DNA from: Pseudomonas sp. ACN8
GTDB taxonomy: Bacteria; Pseudomonadota; Gammaproteobacteria; Pseudomonadales; Pseudomonadaceae
Direction of reading: 5' to 3'
Assembly: GCF_002303925.1 (NCBI RefSeq)
Contig: NZ_MRCS01000026.1
Span: forward strand, 1-64,000
Length of the DNA stretch: 64,000 bases
Shown in pieces: positions 7,143 through 14,417 of this stretch. The notes below the pieces were generated by a model that was not told the origin of the DNA, made no database searches, and saw nothing but the letters and a program-made list of their open reading frames with translations. Numbering within the stretch: the stretch's first letter is position 1; every line of letters begins with the position of its first letter. Position numbers and translations under genes: made by a program.

Positions 7143-8051
7143 ATGAGCAAAAAACTCAGAGCGGCCATTATCGGCCCGGGCAACATCGGCACCGATCTGC
7201 TGATGAAAATGTGCCGATCGCAATGGATCGAGCCCGTCTGGATGGTCGGTGTCGACCCTGAATCCGAGGGTCTGAAACGTGCTCGGGAAATGGGCATCAA
7301 AACTACTGCCGGCGGTGTCGATGGCTTGCTGCCCCACGTACTCGACGATGACATCCGTATCGCCTTCGATGCCACCTCGGCCTACGTGCATGCCGAAAAC
7401 AGCCGCAAGCTCAACGAGCTGGGGGTGATCATGATCGACCTCACGCCGGCGGCCATCGGCCCGTTCTGCGTGCCGCCGGTCAACCTCAAGGAGCACGCGT
7501 CGAGCCTGGCGATGAACGTCAACATGGTCACCTGCGGTGGCCAGGCGACCATCCCGATGGTGGCAGCAGTGTCGCGGGTGCAACCGGTGAGCTACGGCGA
7601 AATCGTCGCGACGGTTTCTTCCGGTTCGGTCGGCCCGGGTACGCGACAGAACATCGACGAGTTCACCCGCACCACGGCCGGTGCGGTGGAGAAGATCGGT
7701 GGCGCCCGACGCGGCAAGGCGATCATCGTGATCAACCCGGCCGAGCCACCGCTGATGATGCGCGACACCATCCACTGCCTGACCGATGACGAGCCGAACC
7801 AGGATGCGATCCGTACGTCGGTGCTGGAGATGGTCCGCGAAGTTCAGCGCTATGTACCGGGCTACAAACTGATCAACGGGCCGGTGTTCGACGGGCGCAA
7901 GGTGTCGATTTTCATCGAGGTCGAAGGCCTCGGCGATTTCCTGCCCAAGTCCGCCGGCAACCTCGACATCATGACCGCCGCCGGTTTGCGCACGGCCGAG
8001 ATGTTCGCCGAAGAAGCCCACAAGGGCACCCTGCAACTGCCTGTCCGTTGA
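7143..8051 (+). CDS. hsaG: Acylating acetaldehyde/propanal dehydrogenase HsaG/TesF
   Basis: A 302-residue CoA-acylating aldehyde dehydrogenase. The NAD-binding loop GPGNIG is at 11-16 and the catalytic Cys131 lies in MVTCGGQAT. It converts propanal (or acetaldehyde) released by the aldolase into the acyl-CoA. In this family it forms a channelling complex with the aldolase encoded next. An upstream in-frame ATG at 7128 is less likely than ATG 7143. Spacing of 18 bp from hsaE and 13 bp to hsaF supports one transcript. Confidence 0.92.
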   Translation: MSKKLRAAIIGPGNIGTDLLMKMCRSQWIEPVWMVGVDPESEGLKRAREMGIKTTAGGVDGLLPHVLDDDIRIAFDATSAYVHAENSRKLNELGVIMIDLTPAAIGPFCVPPVNLKEHASSLAMNVNMVTCGGQATIPMVAAVSRVQPVSYGEIVATVSSGSVGPGTRQNIDEFTRTTAGAVEKIGGARRGKAIIVINPAEPPLMMRDTIHCLTDDEPNQDAIRTSVLEMVREVQRYVPGYKLINGPVFDGRKVSIFIEVEGLGDFLPKSAGNLDIMTAAGLRTAEMFAEEAHKGTLQLPVR

Positions 8052-8064
8052 GTGGAGAATTCCG

Positions 8065-9099
8065 ATGAATTTGCAAGGTAAGAGCGTCCGTCTGCACGAC
8101 ATGAGCCTGCGCGACGGCATGCACGCCAAACAGCACCAGATCAGCATTGAACAAATGGTCTCGGTGGCCACCGGCCTCGATGCGGCGGGTGTGCCGCTGA
8201 TCGAAATCACCCACGGCGATGGCCTGGGCGGTGCGTCGCTGAACTACGGCTTTCCGGCCCACAGCGACGAGGAGTATTTCGCCGCGGTGATTCCGCAGAT
8301 GAAACAGGCCAGGGTCTCGGCCCTGCTGTTGCCGGGGATCGGCACCCTCGACCACCTGAAGATGGCCCACGAACACGGCGTATCGACCATTCGCGTGGCC
8401 ACTCACTGCACCGAGGCAGACGTGTCCGGCCAGCACATCGGTATGTCGGCGAAGATGGGCCTGGACACCGTCGGCTTCCTGATGATGGCGCACATGGTCA
8501 GCCCGGAGAAGCTGCTGGAGCAGGCGCGCCTGATGGAAAGCTACGGCGCCAATTGCATCTACTGCACCGACTCGGCCGGCTACATGCTGCCCGATGAAGT
8601 GACGCAGAAGATCGGCGCCCTGCGTGCCGGATTGAATGCCGGGACCGAAGTCGGTTTCCACGGCCATCACAACATGGGCATGGCCATCGCCAACTCCCTG
8701 GCGGCCATTGAGGCCGGCGCCGCGCGCATCGACGGATCGGTTGCAGGTCTTGGCGCGGGGGCGGGCAATACGCCGCTGGAAGTGTTCGTCGCGGTGCTGG
8801 AGCGCATGGGCGTCAACAGTGGCGTCGACCTGTACAAGATCATGGACGTGGCCGAAGACCTGGTGGTGCCGATGATGGACCAGCCGATCCGCCTCGACCG
8901 CGATGCGCTGACGTTGGGTTATGCCGGGGTGTACAGCTCGTTCCTGCTGTTCGCCAAGCGGGCTGAGCAGAAGTACGGTATTGCTGCTCGCGAGCTGCTG
9001 GTTGAGCTGGGCCGACGCGGAACCGTGGGTGGTCAGGAAGACATGATCGAAGACCTGGCACTGACCCTGTCGCGGGCCAGGGGTGCACTGCCGACCTGA
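8065..9099 (+). CDS. hsaF: 4-hydroxy-2-oxohexanoate/oxovalerate aldolase HsaF/TesG
   Basis: A 344-residue aldolase of the DmpG/MhpE family. The N-terminal HDMSLRDGMH (11-20) carries the catalytic Arg17 and metal-binding Asp18; the metal-binding histidines are in GFHGHHNMGMA near residues 200-206. It splits 4-hydroxy-2-oxohexanoate to pyruvate and propanal, which passes to the partner dehydrogenase. The C-terminal partner-contact domain is present and the length is normal. It is the last gene of the hsaD operon and is followed closely by a terminator. Confidence 0.93.
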   Translation: MNLQGKSVRLHDMSLRDGMHAKQHQISIEQMVSVATGLDAAGVPLIEITHGDGLGGASLNYGFPAHSDEEYFAAVIPQMKQARVSALLLPGIGTLDHLKMAHEHGVSTIRVATHCTEADVSGQHIGMSAKMGLDTVGFLMMAHMVSPEKLLEQARLMESYGANCIYCTDSAGYMLPDEVTQKIGALRAGLNAGTEVGFHGHHNMGMAIANSLAAIEAGAARIDGSVAGLGAGAGNTPLEVFVAVLERMGVNSGVDLYKIMDVAEDLVVPMMDQPIRLDRDALTLGYAGVYSSFLLFAKRAEQKYGIAARELLVELGRRGTVGGQEDMIEDLALTLSRARGALPT

Positions 9100-9113
9100 T
9101 TATTGCGGCAACG

Positions 9114-9144
9114 AAAAAACCACCGATGATTCGGTGGTTTTTTT
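9114..9144. terminator. Rho-independent terminator, bidirectional
   Basis: Stem AACCACCGA/TCGGTGGTT with A-tract before and T-tract after. It separates the hsaD operon from the converging small peptide gene. Confidence 0.88.
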
Positions 9145-9164
9145 ATGGCCGGTGGAAACCATGC

Positions 9165-9332
9165 TCAAGGCAGCAGATTGCGCACCACGGGCGGAAAGCA
9201 ATTGATCGCCGAGCTCGAACAGCTGAAGTAGGCGGTGGTCGGTCGGTAGGCTTCGTTCTTGAACAGTTGGCAGAGGCTGGTGGAAGCACCCGCACAGAGG
9301 ATGATGAACAGAGCACAAGTCGTTTTGCGCAT
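9165..9332 (-). CDS. Small secreted Cys-containing peptide, unknown
   Basis: A 55-residue ORF. The N-terminus is a clear export signal: MRKTT, then a hydrophobic core CALFIILCAGAS, with probable cleavage near STSLC-Q. The mature part of about 34 residues contains YFSCSSSAINCFPPVV with two cysteines. I do not recognise the family. Support for it being real comes from the regulatory dyad whose core ends 66 bp upstream on the same strand with a TAACCT -10-like hexamer, and from the bidirectional terminator at its end. A GTG at 9347 is an alternative start; ATG 9332 behind GAGAC gives the better signal peptide. Function is unknown. Confidence 0.6.
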   Translation of the reverse strand: MRKTTCALFIILCAGASTSLCQLFKNEAYRPTTAYFSCSSSAINCFPPVVRNLLP

Positions 9333-9367
9333 GGTGAGTCTCGACACGGTTTTATTGTTGTAGAGAC

Positions 9368-9412
9368 AGGTTATGGCGGCGGTTCGCGAGTGGCTTCGTC
9401 CGAATGGACTAT
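9368..9412 (-). promoter_or_regulatory. Cluster dyad with -10 for the small peptide gene
   Basis: Minus-strand reading: TAGTCCATTCGGACGAAG, perfect core at 9398-9409, 20 bp spacer, TAACCT at 9368-9373. Confidence 0.62.
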
Positions 9413-9477
9413 CCGTTCAAATTGAAGCTTCCCCGTTCCTTGTGGTGTTCCCGGGATCTGTGCCTGGTCGTGATCCC

Positions 9478-9559
9478 CTGTAGGAGCGAGCCTGCTCGCG
9501 ATGGGCGGCATGGATGTTGGATGTGCCGGTCTCATCGCGAGCAGGCTCGCTCCTACAGG
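9478..9559. repeat. REPIN
   Basis: Inverted pair of GAGCGAGCCTGCTCGCGA palindromes with a short spacer, downstream of the Nudix gene. Confidence 0.88.
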
Positions 9560-9571
9560 TTTTGTGTGGCG

Positions 9572-10120
9572 TCAGGTGCGTCGGGCGAGGGCGCCCATGG
9601 CCATGAACAGCGCCGCAATCGCCCGGGCTTCATGCAGTTCGCCACGGGCCACCAGTTCGGGGATCTGTGCCAGGGGTACACGCAGGCATTCCAGGGGTTC
9701 GGGTTCGTCGCCTTGCAGTTGGCAGGGGCTCAATTGTTCGGCCAGCACCACCCGGTAGCGGTGGCACAAGTGCCCCGGTGCCAAGGTCAGCTCGCCCAGT
9801 TCGGTAAGGCGGGCGGCGCGCATGCCGACTTCTTCGCTCAGCTCGCGCTGCGCCGCCTGCAAATAGTCTTCATCGGGCTCGGCACCGCCCTTGGGCAGGC
9901 CGAGAATGGTTTTTTCCACACCGACCGCGTATTCGCGCACCAGCAGCACATGCGCAGGATCGGGCATCGCCACCAGCATCACAGAGCGATAACCGGTACC
10001 ACGCAGGCGTTCGTAGACCCGTTGCTGGCCGTTGCTGAATTGCAGGTGCAGGGCTTCGATCTGAAAGTGGCCGCTTTGCGCCAGCAGTTCAGTCTTGAGG
10101 ATGGTTGGGCAGTTGCGCAT
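9572..10120 (-). CDS. Nudix hydrolase, NudE-like (ADP compounds diphosphatase)
   Basis: A 182-residue protein with a full Nudix box: GGAEPDE, then seven residues, REL, and EEVG, matching G-X5-E-X7-REUXEEXGU. The surrounding regions (FSNGQQRVYERL, LREYAVGVEK, LTLAPGHLCHRY, EPEPLECLRV) resemble NudE, which hydrolyses ADP-ribose, NADH and related ADP compounds. Housekeeping NudE of pseudomonads lies elsewhere, so this is probably a cluster-specific paralogue. A regulatory dyad lies 59 bp upstream. The natural substrate could be an ADP-linked or CoA-type cofactor; that is inference. Confidence 0.8.
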   Translation of the reverse strand: MRNCPTILKTELLAQSGHFQIEALHLQFSNGQQRVYERLRGTGYRSVMLVAMPDPAHVLLVREYAVGVEKTILGLPKGGAEPDEDYLQAAQRELSEEVGMRAARLTELGELTLAPGHLCHRYRVVLAEQLSPCQLQGDEPEPLECLRVPLAQIPELVARGELHEARAIAALFMAMGALARRT

Positions 10121-10148
10121 GGGGCAGTCCCCTGTTTGGGATAAAGAC

Positions 10149-10194
10149 ACTGTGCGCTGTACAACGGGAGCCGCCATCGTCCGAGCGGACGAGG
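10149..10194 (-). promoter_or_regulatory. Cluster dyad with -10 for the Nudix gene
   Basis: Minus-strand reading: GTCCGCTCGGACGATG, perfect core at 10179-10190, 20 bp spacer, CACAGT at 10149-10154. The usual TA before the left half-site is replaced by TC. Confidence 0.58.
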
Positions 10195-10207
10195 GCAGCA
10201 ATGAGGG

Positions 10208-11338
10208 TTAGCCGAGGGTTGCCACGCTGCGCAGGATCAGGCGCACCAGCATGGTCTGGCGGGTCACGCCGGTCTTGGAGAAGGTCGAGCGCAAGTGTGC
10301 CCGGGAGGTGTTGCGGCTGATGCCCAGCTCTTCCGACGCTTCGTCGAGGGTCAAGCCGTTGGCCAGCAACATCGCCAGCTGGGTTTCCGCCGGGGTGAAG
10401 TCGAACAGCGCGCGGACAATATCCTGCGGTGCGGTGGACTGCTGCTCCGGGTCGCTGATGAAAATCACCACGGTCGGACACTGCTTGCCTTCGCTCCAGT
10501 CGCTCAAGGGCACCGAGCGCACGATGATCCCCAGATCCGCTTTCCCCGACGGCCGCTGTACGCGCAGGGCCTCGACCACTGACGGGTTGCCGCTCTTTTG
10601 CGACAGTAGCGACTGCTTGACCAGTCTGCGGAATTCCTGGGTATCCCGGGCCGTACCGACCTGCAAGCCATCGTTGACCAGTTTGATGCCGTCCTTTTCC
10701 TGGATCAGCCGGTCGGCGACCTGGTTGGTCTGCAGCACCTTGCCGGACTCGTCGAGGATGATCGTGCCGACCGCCATCTGGTTCACCGCGCCGGCGTACA
10801 GGTTGCGCTCGGCTTCGATGCGGTTGAGTTGCATGTGGATCTTGATCGAGCGTTCCAGGTGCGCAATGAAATGCGTGAGCATGGCCTTTTCTTCATTGCC
10901 GAACGGCTTGTCGTCACGTCCGCGGCTGATACGAATGCGGCACTGGGCGCCGTCGACGGTGTTGATGTCGGCACCGAGGATGTGGAACACGTCCACCGGT
11001 TCGAGGAAGTTCTTATAGAACTCGGAATTCTGCCAGTCGTCGTTGGAGACGAACTCGGCGAGGGTCACGACCTGGCGGTTGGGCAGGTCGACAAACGGAT
11101 CGAGGCTGAAAAAGTGTTTGTTGTACGACGCGGTCGCCTCGGTCGAGGTGCCGGTGGTGTTGACCATCAGACCATCCACGTGGGCGCTGGGCGGACGCAG
11201 GATGAAGGTCACGTACTTGCTGTTCAGATGCACATTGAGCTGATTGAGAAAAGTCGCCCAGGGAATGGTTTCCAGCGGACCCTGATAGAGGTTGCCGATC
11301 AAATCACTGAACGTATCGAGGCTGAGGCTCTGCTGCAT
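10208..11338 (-). CDS. LuxR-type transcriptional activator, TeiR-like
   Basis: A 376-residue regulator. The C-terminal 60 residues form a LuxR/NarL helix-turn-helix (FTPAETQLAMLLANG, then LDEASEELGISRNTSRAHLRS). The middle part (VGTIILDESGKVLQTNQVADRL) looks like a PAS-type sensor segment, and there is no response-regulator receiver domain. Size and layout match TeiR, the testosterone-inducible activator of Comamonas testosteroni. It lies centrally in the steroid cluster and is the only cluster regulator visible. I infer it binds the dyad found upstream of the surrounding operons. No dyad is present upstream of its own start, suggesting independent expression. Confidence 0.85.
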   Translation of the reverse strand: MQQSLSLDTFSDLIGNLYQGPLETIPWATFLNQLNVHLNSKYVTFILRPPSAHVDGLMVNTTGTSTEATASYNKHFFSLDPFVDLPNRQVVTLAEFVSNDDWQNSEFYKNFLEPVDVFHILGADINTVDGAQCRIRISRGRDDKPFGNEEKAMLTHFIAHLERSIKIHMQLNRIEAERNLYAGAVNQMAVGTIILDESGKVLQTNQVADRLIQEKDGIKLVNDGLQVGTARDTQEFRRLVKQSLLSQKSGNPSVVEALRVQRPSGKADLGIIVRSVPLSDWSEGKQCPTVVIFISDPEQQSTAPQDIVRALFDFTPAETQLAMLLANGLTLDEASEELGISRNTSRAHLRSTFSKTGVTRQTMLVRLILRSVATLG

Positions 11339-11420
11339 AGGGAAAAACCGTTTTTATTATTAGCGTTGGCGGTGGCCGAGGATAAGCGCCGGTATCGACT
11401 CCTTGCAACGCTCGGGCTCA

Positions 11421-11450
11421 GGGCCTGACCGGCGGCTGCCGGTCAGGCCC
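11421..11450 (-). terminator. Strong hairpin after kshA, terminator-like
   Basis: Perfect 13-bp stem GGGCCTGACCGGC/GCCGGTCAGGCCC with a 4-base loop, 25 bp past the kshA stop. No T-tract follows, so termination by the intrinsic route is uncertain. Confidence 0.5.
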
Positions 11451-11474
11451 GGGGCGGGCGAAAAGCCGCTGGCG

Positions 11475-12518
11475 TCAGACCCGTTCGCTGGCGCGCACGA
11501 CAAACTTCTTGTGTTCGCCGACGTCCGCCGACAGCGCCTGGACGTCGGTGTAGAACTGCTCGTACCAGCGGCGCAACTGGTAGACCGGACCGTCGCCGTC
11601 ACACAGCAACGGGTTGTCGACGCGGGTCTTGCTGTGCCAGATGGCCACGTCTTCGTAGAAGGCTGCCTGCGCCTGCGCTACGTAGGCCTTGGCCATCGCC
11701 TGGTTCTGTTCTTCGCTCAAGCCCGGGATCTTCTTCACCAGCACGCCGTAGCGCAGGGTGAAGCTGTCCAGGTCGATCGGCACGTGGCAGTTGAGCAGGA
11801 TCGAATGGATCGGCTGGCCGTTCATGGCGCCGTTCATCTCGGTGATCTGATAGGCCGGGCCGAAATAGGTGGCTTCGGTGGTCAGCACGCTGTCGCCGGA
11901 CAGGCGCTCACTGCGGGCGCGCATGATCTGGGTGGCCAGGTGGCCCTGGAAAATGTTGATGAACTCTTCGACCGGCGCGCCGTGCACGGTGCCGAAGTGC
12001 GCCATGTCGGCGATGTTGTCGATCAGTTCGCGGCAGTTGGTGCCAATCTGCAATTCGGCAACTTCCCATGCCGCCCATTCGTCGCTGTAGCAGGCGTCGA
12101 TGCGCGGAATGCGTTGTTCCGGCAGCGGCGGGTTGCCTTCGGGGTCATTCCAGACGAACAGCAACTGGTTCTCTTCCATGATCGGCCAGCTCTTGATCCT
12201 GGCCCGTGGCGGAATGCGCTTGGCATAAGGGATGTCATCGCAAACACCATCGGCGCCCCAGCGCCAGGCGTGGAACGGGCAGCGGATCGAGTTGCCTTCA
12301 ACGCAACCGGTGCTCAGGTCGGCGCCCATGTGCGGGCAGTAGCCATCAAGGATATGCAGTTCGCCGTCTTCACCCTGGAACGCCACCAAGCGGGTGCCGA
12401 ACACCTCCAGGCGGTGGGCCTTGCCGTCGCGGTATTGCGCGGCCAGGCCCAGGCAATGCCAGCCGCGGGCGTAGCGGTCTTCCAGCAGTTTGGCTTCGAT
12501 GCGGTGCAGGGTACTCAT
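11475..12518 (-). CDS. kshA: 3-ketosteroid 9alpha-hydroxylase oxygenase component KshA
   Basis: A 347-residue Rieske non-heme iron oxygenase. The [2Fe-2S] ligands are Cys61 and His63 (CPH) with Cys80 and His83 (CPFH). The mononuclear iron motif is at 168-179: NIADMAHFGTVH, with His174 and His179. Length and motifs match KshA, which hydroxylates C9 of 4-ene or 1,4-diene-3-ketosteroids; with Delta1-dehydrogenation this opens ring B. The reductase partner KshB is encoded at 28.8 kb. ATG 12518 behind TTGGGAGAA is the start; a longer frame to 12650 would cross the divergent promoter. Expression is probably driven by the shared dyad at 12592. Confidence 0.9.
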   Translation of the reverse strand: MSTLHRIEAKLLEDRYARGWHCLGLAAQYRDGKAHRLEVFGTRLVAFQGEDGELHILDGYCPHMGADLSTGCVEGNSIRCPFHAWRWGADGVCDDIPYAKRIPPRARIKSWPIMEENQLLFVWNDPEGNPPLPEQRIPRIDACYSDEWAAWEVAELQIGTNCRELIDNIADMAHFGTVHGAPVEEFINIFQGHLATQIMRARSERLSGDSVLTTEATYFGPAYQITEMNGAMNGQPIHSILLNCHVPIDLDSFTLRYGVLVKKIPGLSEEQNQAMAKAYVAQAQAAFYEDVAIWHSKTRVDNPLLCDGDGPVYQLRRWYEQFYTDVQALSADVGEHKKFVVRASERV

Positions 12519-12561
12519 CTTATTATTCTCCCAAGGGATCACGGGGTTGGCGCATGTAACG

Positions 12562-12633
12562 GATTCTGCCGCCCCTGTAAAAGCGGGCATCGTCTGAATG
12601 GACGATGGCTGCGTTAAGTAGGCCCGCTCTACT
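12562..12633. promoter_or_regulatory. Shared divergent dyad for kshA and the SDR-esterase-ribBX operon
   Basis: GTCT-GAAT-GGAC core at 12592-12603 is flanked on both sides by the GATG extension, so it is nearly symmetric. A -10-like hexamer lies 20 bp away in each direction: AGAATC (12562-12567, minus strand, toward kshA) and TCTACT (12628-12633, plus strand). Confidence 0.65.
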
Positions 12634-12664
12634 GGTGCCATTGGACCCATGGCAGGAGTTGGCG

Positions 12665-13504
12665 ATGAGTAATGAGCAAGGGCCGGTAGCGGTGATTACC
12701 GGGGCCGCCAGTGGTATCGGCCGTGGCCTGGCCGAACACGCGGCGACGCTGGGCATGCGCCTGGTGCTGGCGGATCGGGATGCAGCGGGCCTGCAAGCCC
12801 TGTGCGACGAATTGAAGGTTCGCGGTGTGCAAGCGATTGCCTGCGTCACCGATGTCGGTGATGCGAAGCAGGTCGAGCGCCTGCGTGACCGAGCTGTCGA
12901 GCACTTTGGCGGGGTCGACCTGCTGTTCAACAACGCCGGGGTGATGCAAACCGGCTTCAGCTGGGAAATCACCGAGGCGCAATGGCAGCGCATGCTCGAC
13001 GTCAACCTCAATGGCGTGATCAACGGCATTCGCAGTTTTGTGCCGCTGTTGCTCAGCCAGGGCCGGGCGGCCCATGTGATCAACACCGCATCCCTTGCCG
13101 GGCTGGTCAGCAGCCCGTTGATGGCGCCGTATAACGTGACCAAGCAGGCCGTGGTCGCGCTCTCGGAAACCCTGCATTACGAACTGGCAATGATCGGTGC
13201 ACCAGTGTCGGTGTCGGTGCTGTGCCCGGGGCCGGTGGCCAGTGAAATCATGGCCTCGAACCAGGTGGTGGACACTGCCGGATCCGACTTCAGTCAACTG
13301 CTCGACAGCACCATTCGCCAGGGCATGACCCCGGCGGAGCTGGCCGCGCAGGTGTTCGCCGCCGTCGCGCAAAAGCGTTTCTGGATCCTGCCCCACAAGG
13401 GTTTCAAGCCGGCCCTTGAGCGTCGGGTCCAAAGCATTCTGGGCGAGACCAATCCGCAGTTCCAAATGGCCGATATAGAGGACGATGCCCATGCCGCTCG
13501 ATAA
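12665..13504 (+). CDS. SDR family oxidoreductase
   Basis: A 279-residue short-chain dehydrogenase: ITGAASGIG near residues 12-20, NNAG near 92, and the catalytic YNVTK motif. The last 40 residues (FWILPHKGFKPALERRVQSI) are typical of longer SDRs that act on hydrophobic alcohols. ATG 12665 behind CAGGAG is preferred over an upstream frame from 12605. It is transcribed away from kshA and overlaps the next esterase gene by 14 bp. Probably a hydroxysteroid dehydrogenase, but the position acted on cannot be read from the sequence. Confidence 0.82.
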   Translation: MSNEQGPVAVITGAASGIGRGLAEHAATLGMRLVLADRDAAGLQALCDELKVRGVQAIACVTDVGDAKQVERLRDRAVEHFGGVDLLFNNAGVMQTGFSWEITEAQWQRMLDVNLNGVINGIRSFVPLLLSQGRAAHVINTASLAGLVSSPLMAPYNVTKQAVVALSETLHYELAMIGAPVSVSVLCPGPVASEIMASNQVVDTAGSDFSQLLDSTIRQGMTPAELAAQVFAAVAQKRFWILPHKGFKPALERRVQSILGETNPQFQMADIEDDAHAAR

Positions 13505-14417
13505 GCAGATCGCTGGGGTTCTCCAGCAGTTTCGCGACATCCCTGAGCCCGATTTCAGTCTGGTCGATGCGGCTCAGTACCGGCAGTTCTCCGACAACCT
13601 GCTACCGGCGATCCCCGGCGAACCGATGAGCGAGGTGCGCAACCTGCGGGTGGCCGGCGCGGACGGTGAACTGGACGCACGCCTGTACCGGCCATCGGAA
13701 CAACCTGATCTGCCATTGCTGGTGTTTTTCCATGGCGGCGGATTTGTCATGGGCAATCTCGATACCCACGACAATCTCTGCCGCTCGCTGGCCCGCCAGA
13801 CCGAGGCGGTGGTGGTGTCCGTTGCCTACCGACTGGCCCCCGAAAACCCGTTCCCGGCGGCGCCCCTCGATTGTTATGCGGCCACCTGCTGGCTGGTCGA
13901 ACATGCCGCCGAACTTGGGGTCGATGGCAGTCGACTGGCCTTGGCCGGGGACAGCGCCGGAGGCAATCTGGCGCTGGCGGTCAGTCAGTTGGCGGTACAG
14001 CGCCGGGGGCCGAAAATCAGCTATCAGTGTCTGTTCTATCCCGTTACCGACGCAGGTTGCGACTCTCAGTCCTTCGAAGACTTTGCCGAAAGCTATCTGC
14101 TTTCCGCCGGGATGATGCGCTGGTTCTGGCAGCAATATCTGCAAGACGTCGGGCAGGCGGATGATCCTTTGGCCTCGCCACTGCGCGCCGAGAGCTTGGC
14201 GGGATTGCCGCCAACGACCCTGATCACCGCCGAATTCGACCCGTTGCGTGATGAAGGCGAGGCAATGGCCGAGTGCTTGCGCGAGGCCGGTGTGCCTGTG
14301 CGGGTACAGCGTTGTGACGGCATGATCCACGGTTTTATCAGCATGGCTGCATTTGTCGAAGGGGCGGCACGCGCCTTGTCCGATGCGGCGACCGACCTGC
14401 GCGGGGCGCTCAAATGA
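13491..14417 (+). CDS. HSL-family esterase/lipase
   Basis: A 308-residue alpha/beta hydrolase of the hormone-sensitive lipase family. The oxyanion motif HGGGF is at 81-85, the nucleophile Ser155 in GDSAGGN, the acid in EFDPLRDEG and the histidine in MIHGF. A second ATG six bases upstream (13485) sits too close to the AGAGGA site, so 13491 is preferred. Such enzymes hydrolyse short or bulky esters; here steroid esters or a lactone intermediate are possible substrates. It overlaps the SDR upstream and the RibBX gene downstream (ATGA), so it belongs to a tightly coupled operon. Confidence 0.86.
   Translation: MPLDKQIAGVLQQFRDIPEPDFSLVDAAQYRQFSDNLLPAIPGEPMSEVRNLRVAGADGELDARLYRPSEQPDLPLLVFFHGGGFVMGNLDTHDNLCRSLARQTEAVVVSVAYRLAPENPFPAAPLDCYAATCWLVEHAAELGVDGSRLALAGDSAGGNLALAVSQLAVQRRGPKISYQCLFYPVTDAGCDSQSFEDFAESYLLSAGMMRWFWQQYLQDVGQADDPLASPLRAESLAGLPPTTLITAEFDPLRDEGEAMAECLREAGVPVRVQRCDGMIHGFISMAAFVEGAARALSDAATDLRGALK

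Noticed and set aside
6318..8210. 630-codon open frame on the minus strand opposite hsaE-hsaG
   Set aside because: High-GC shadow of well-conserved plus-strand genes; its translation has no recognisable domain and lacks a ribosome site.
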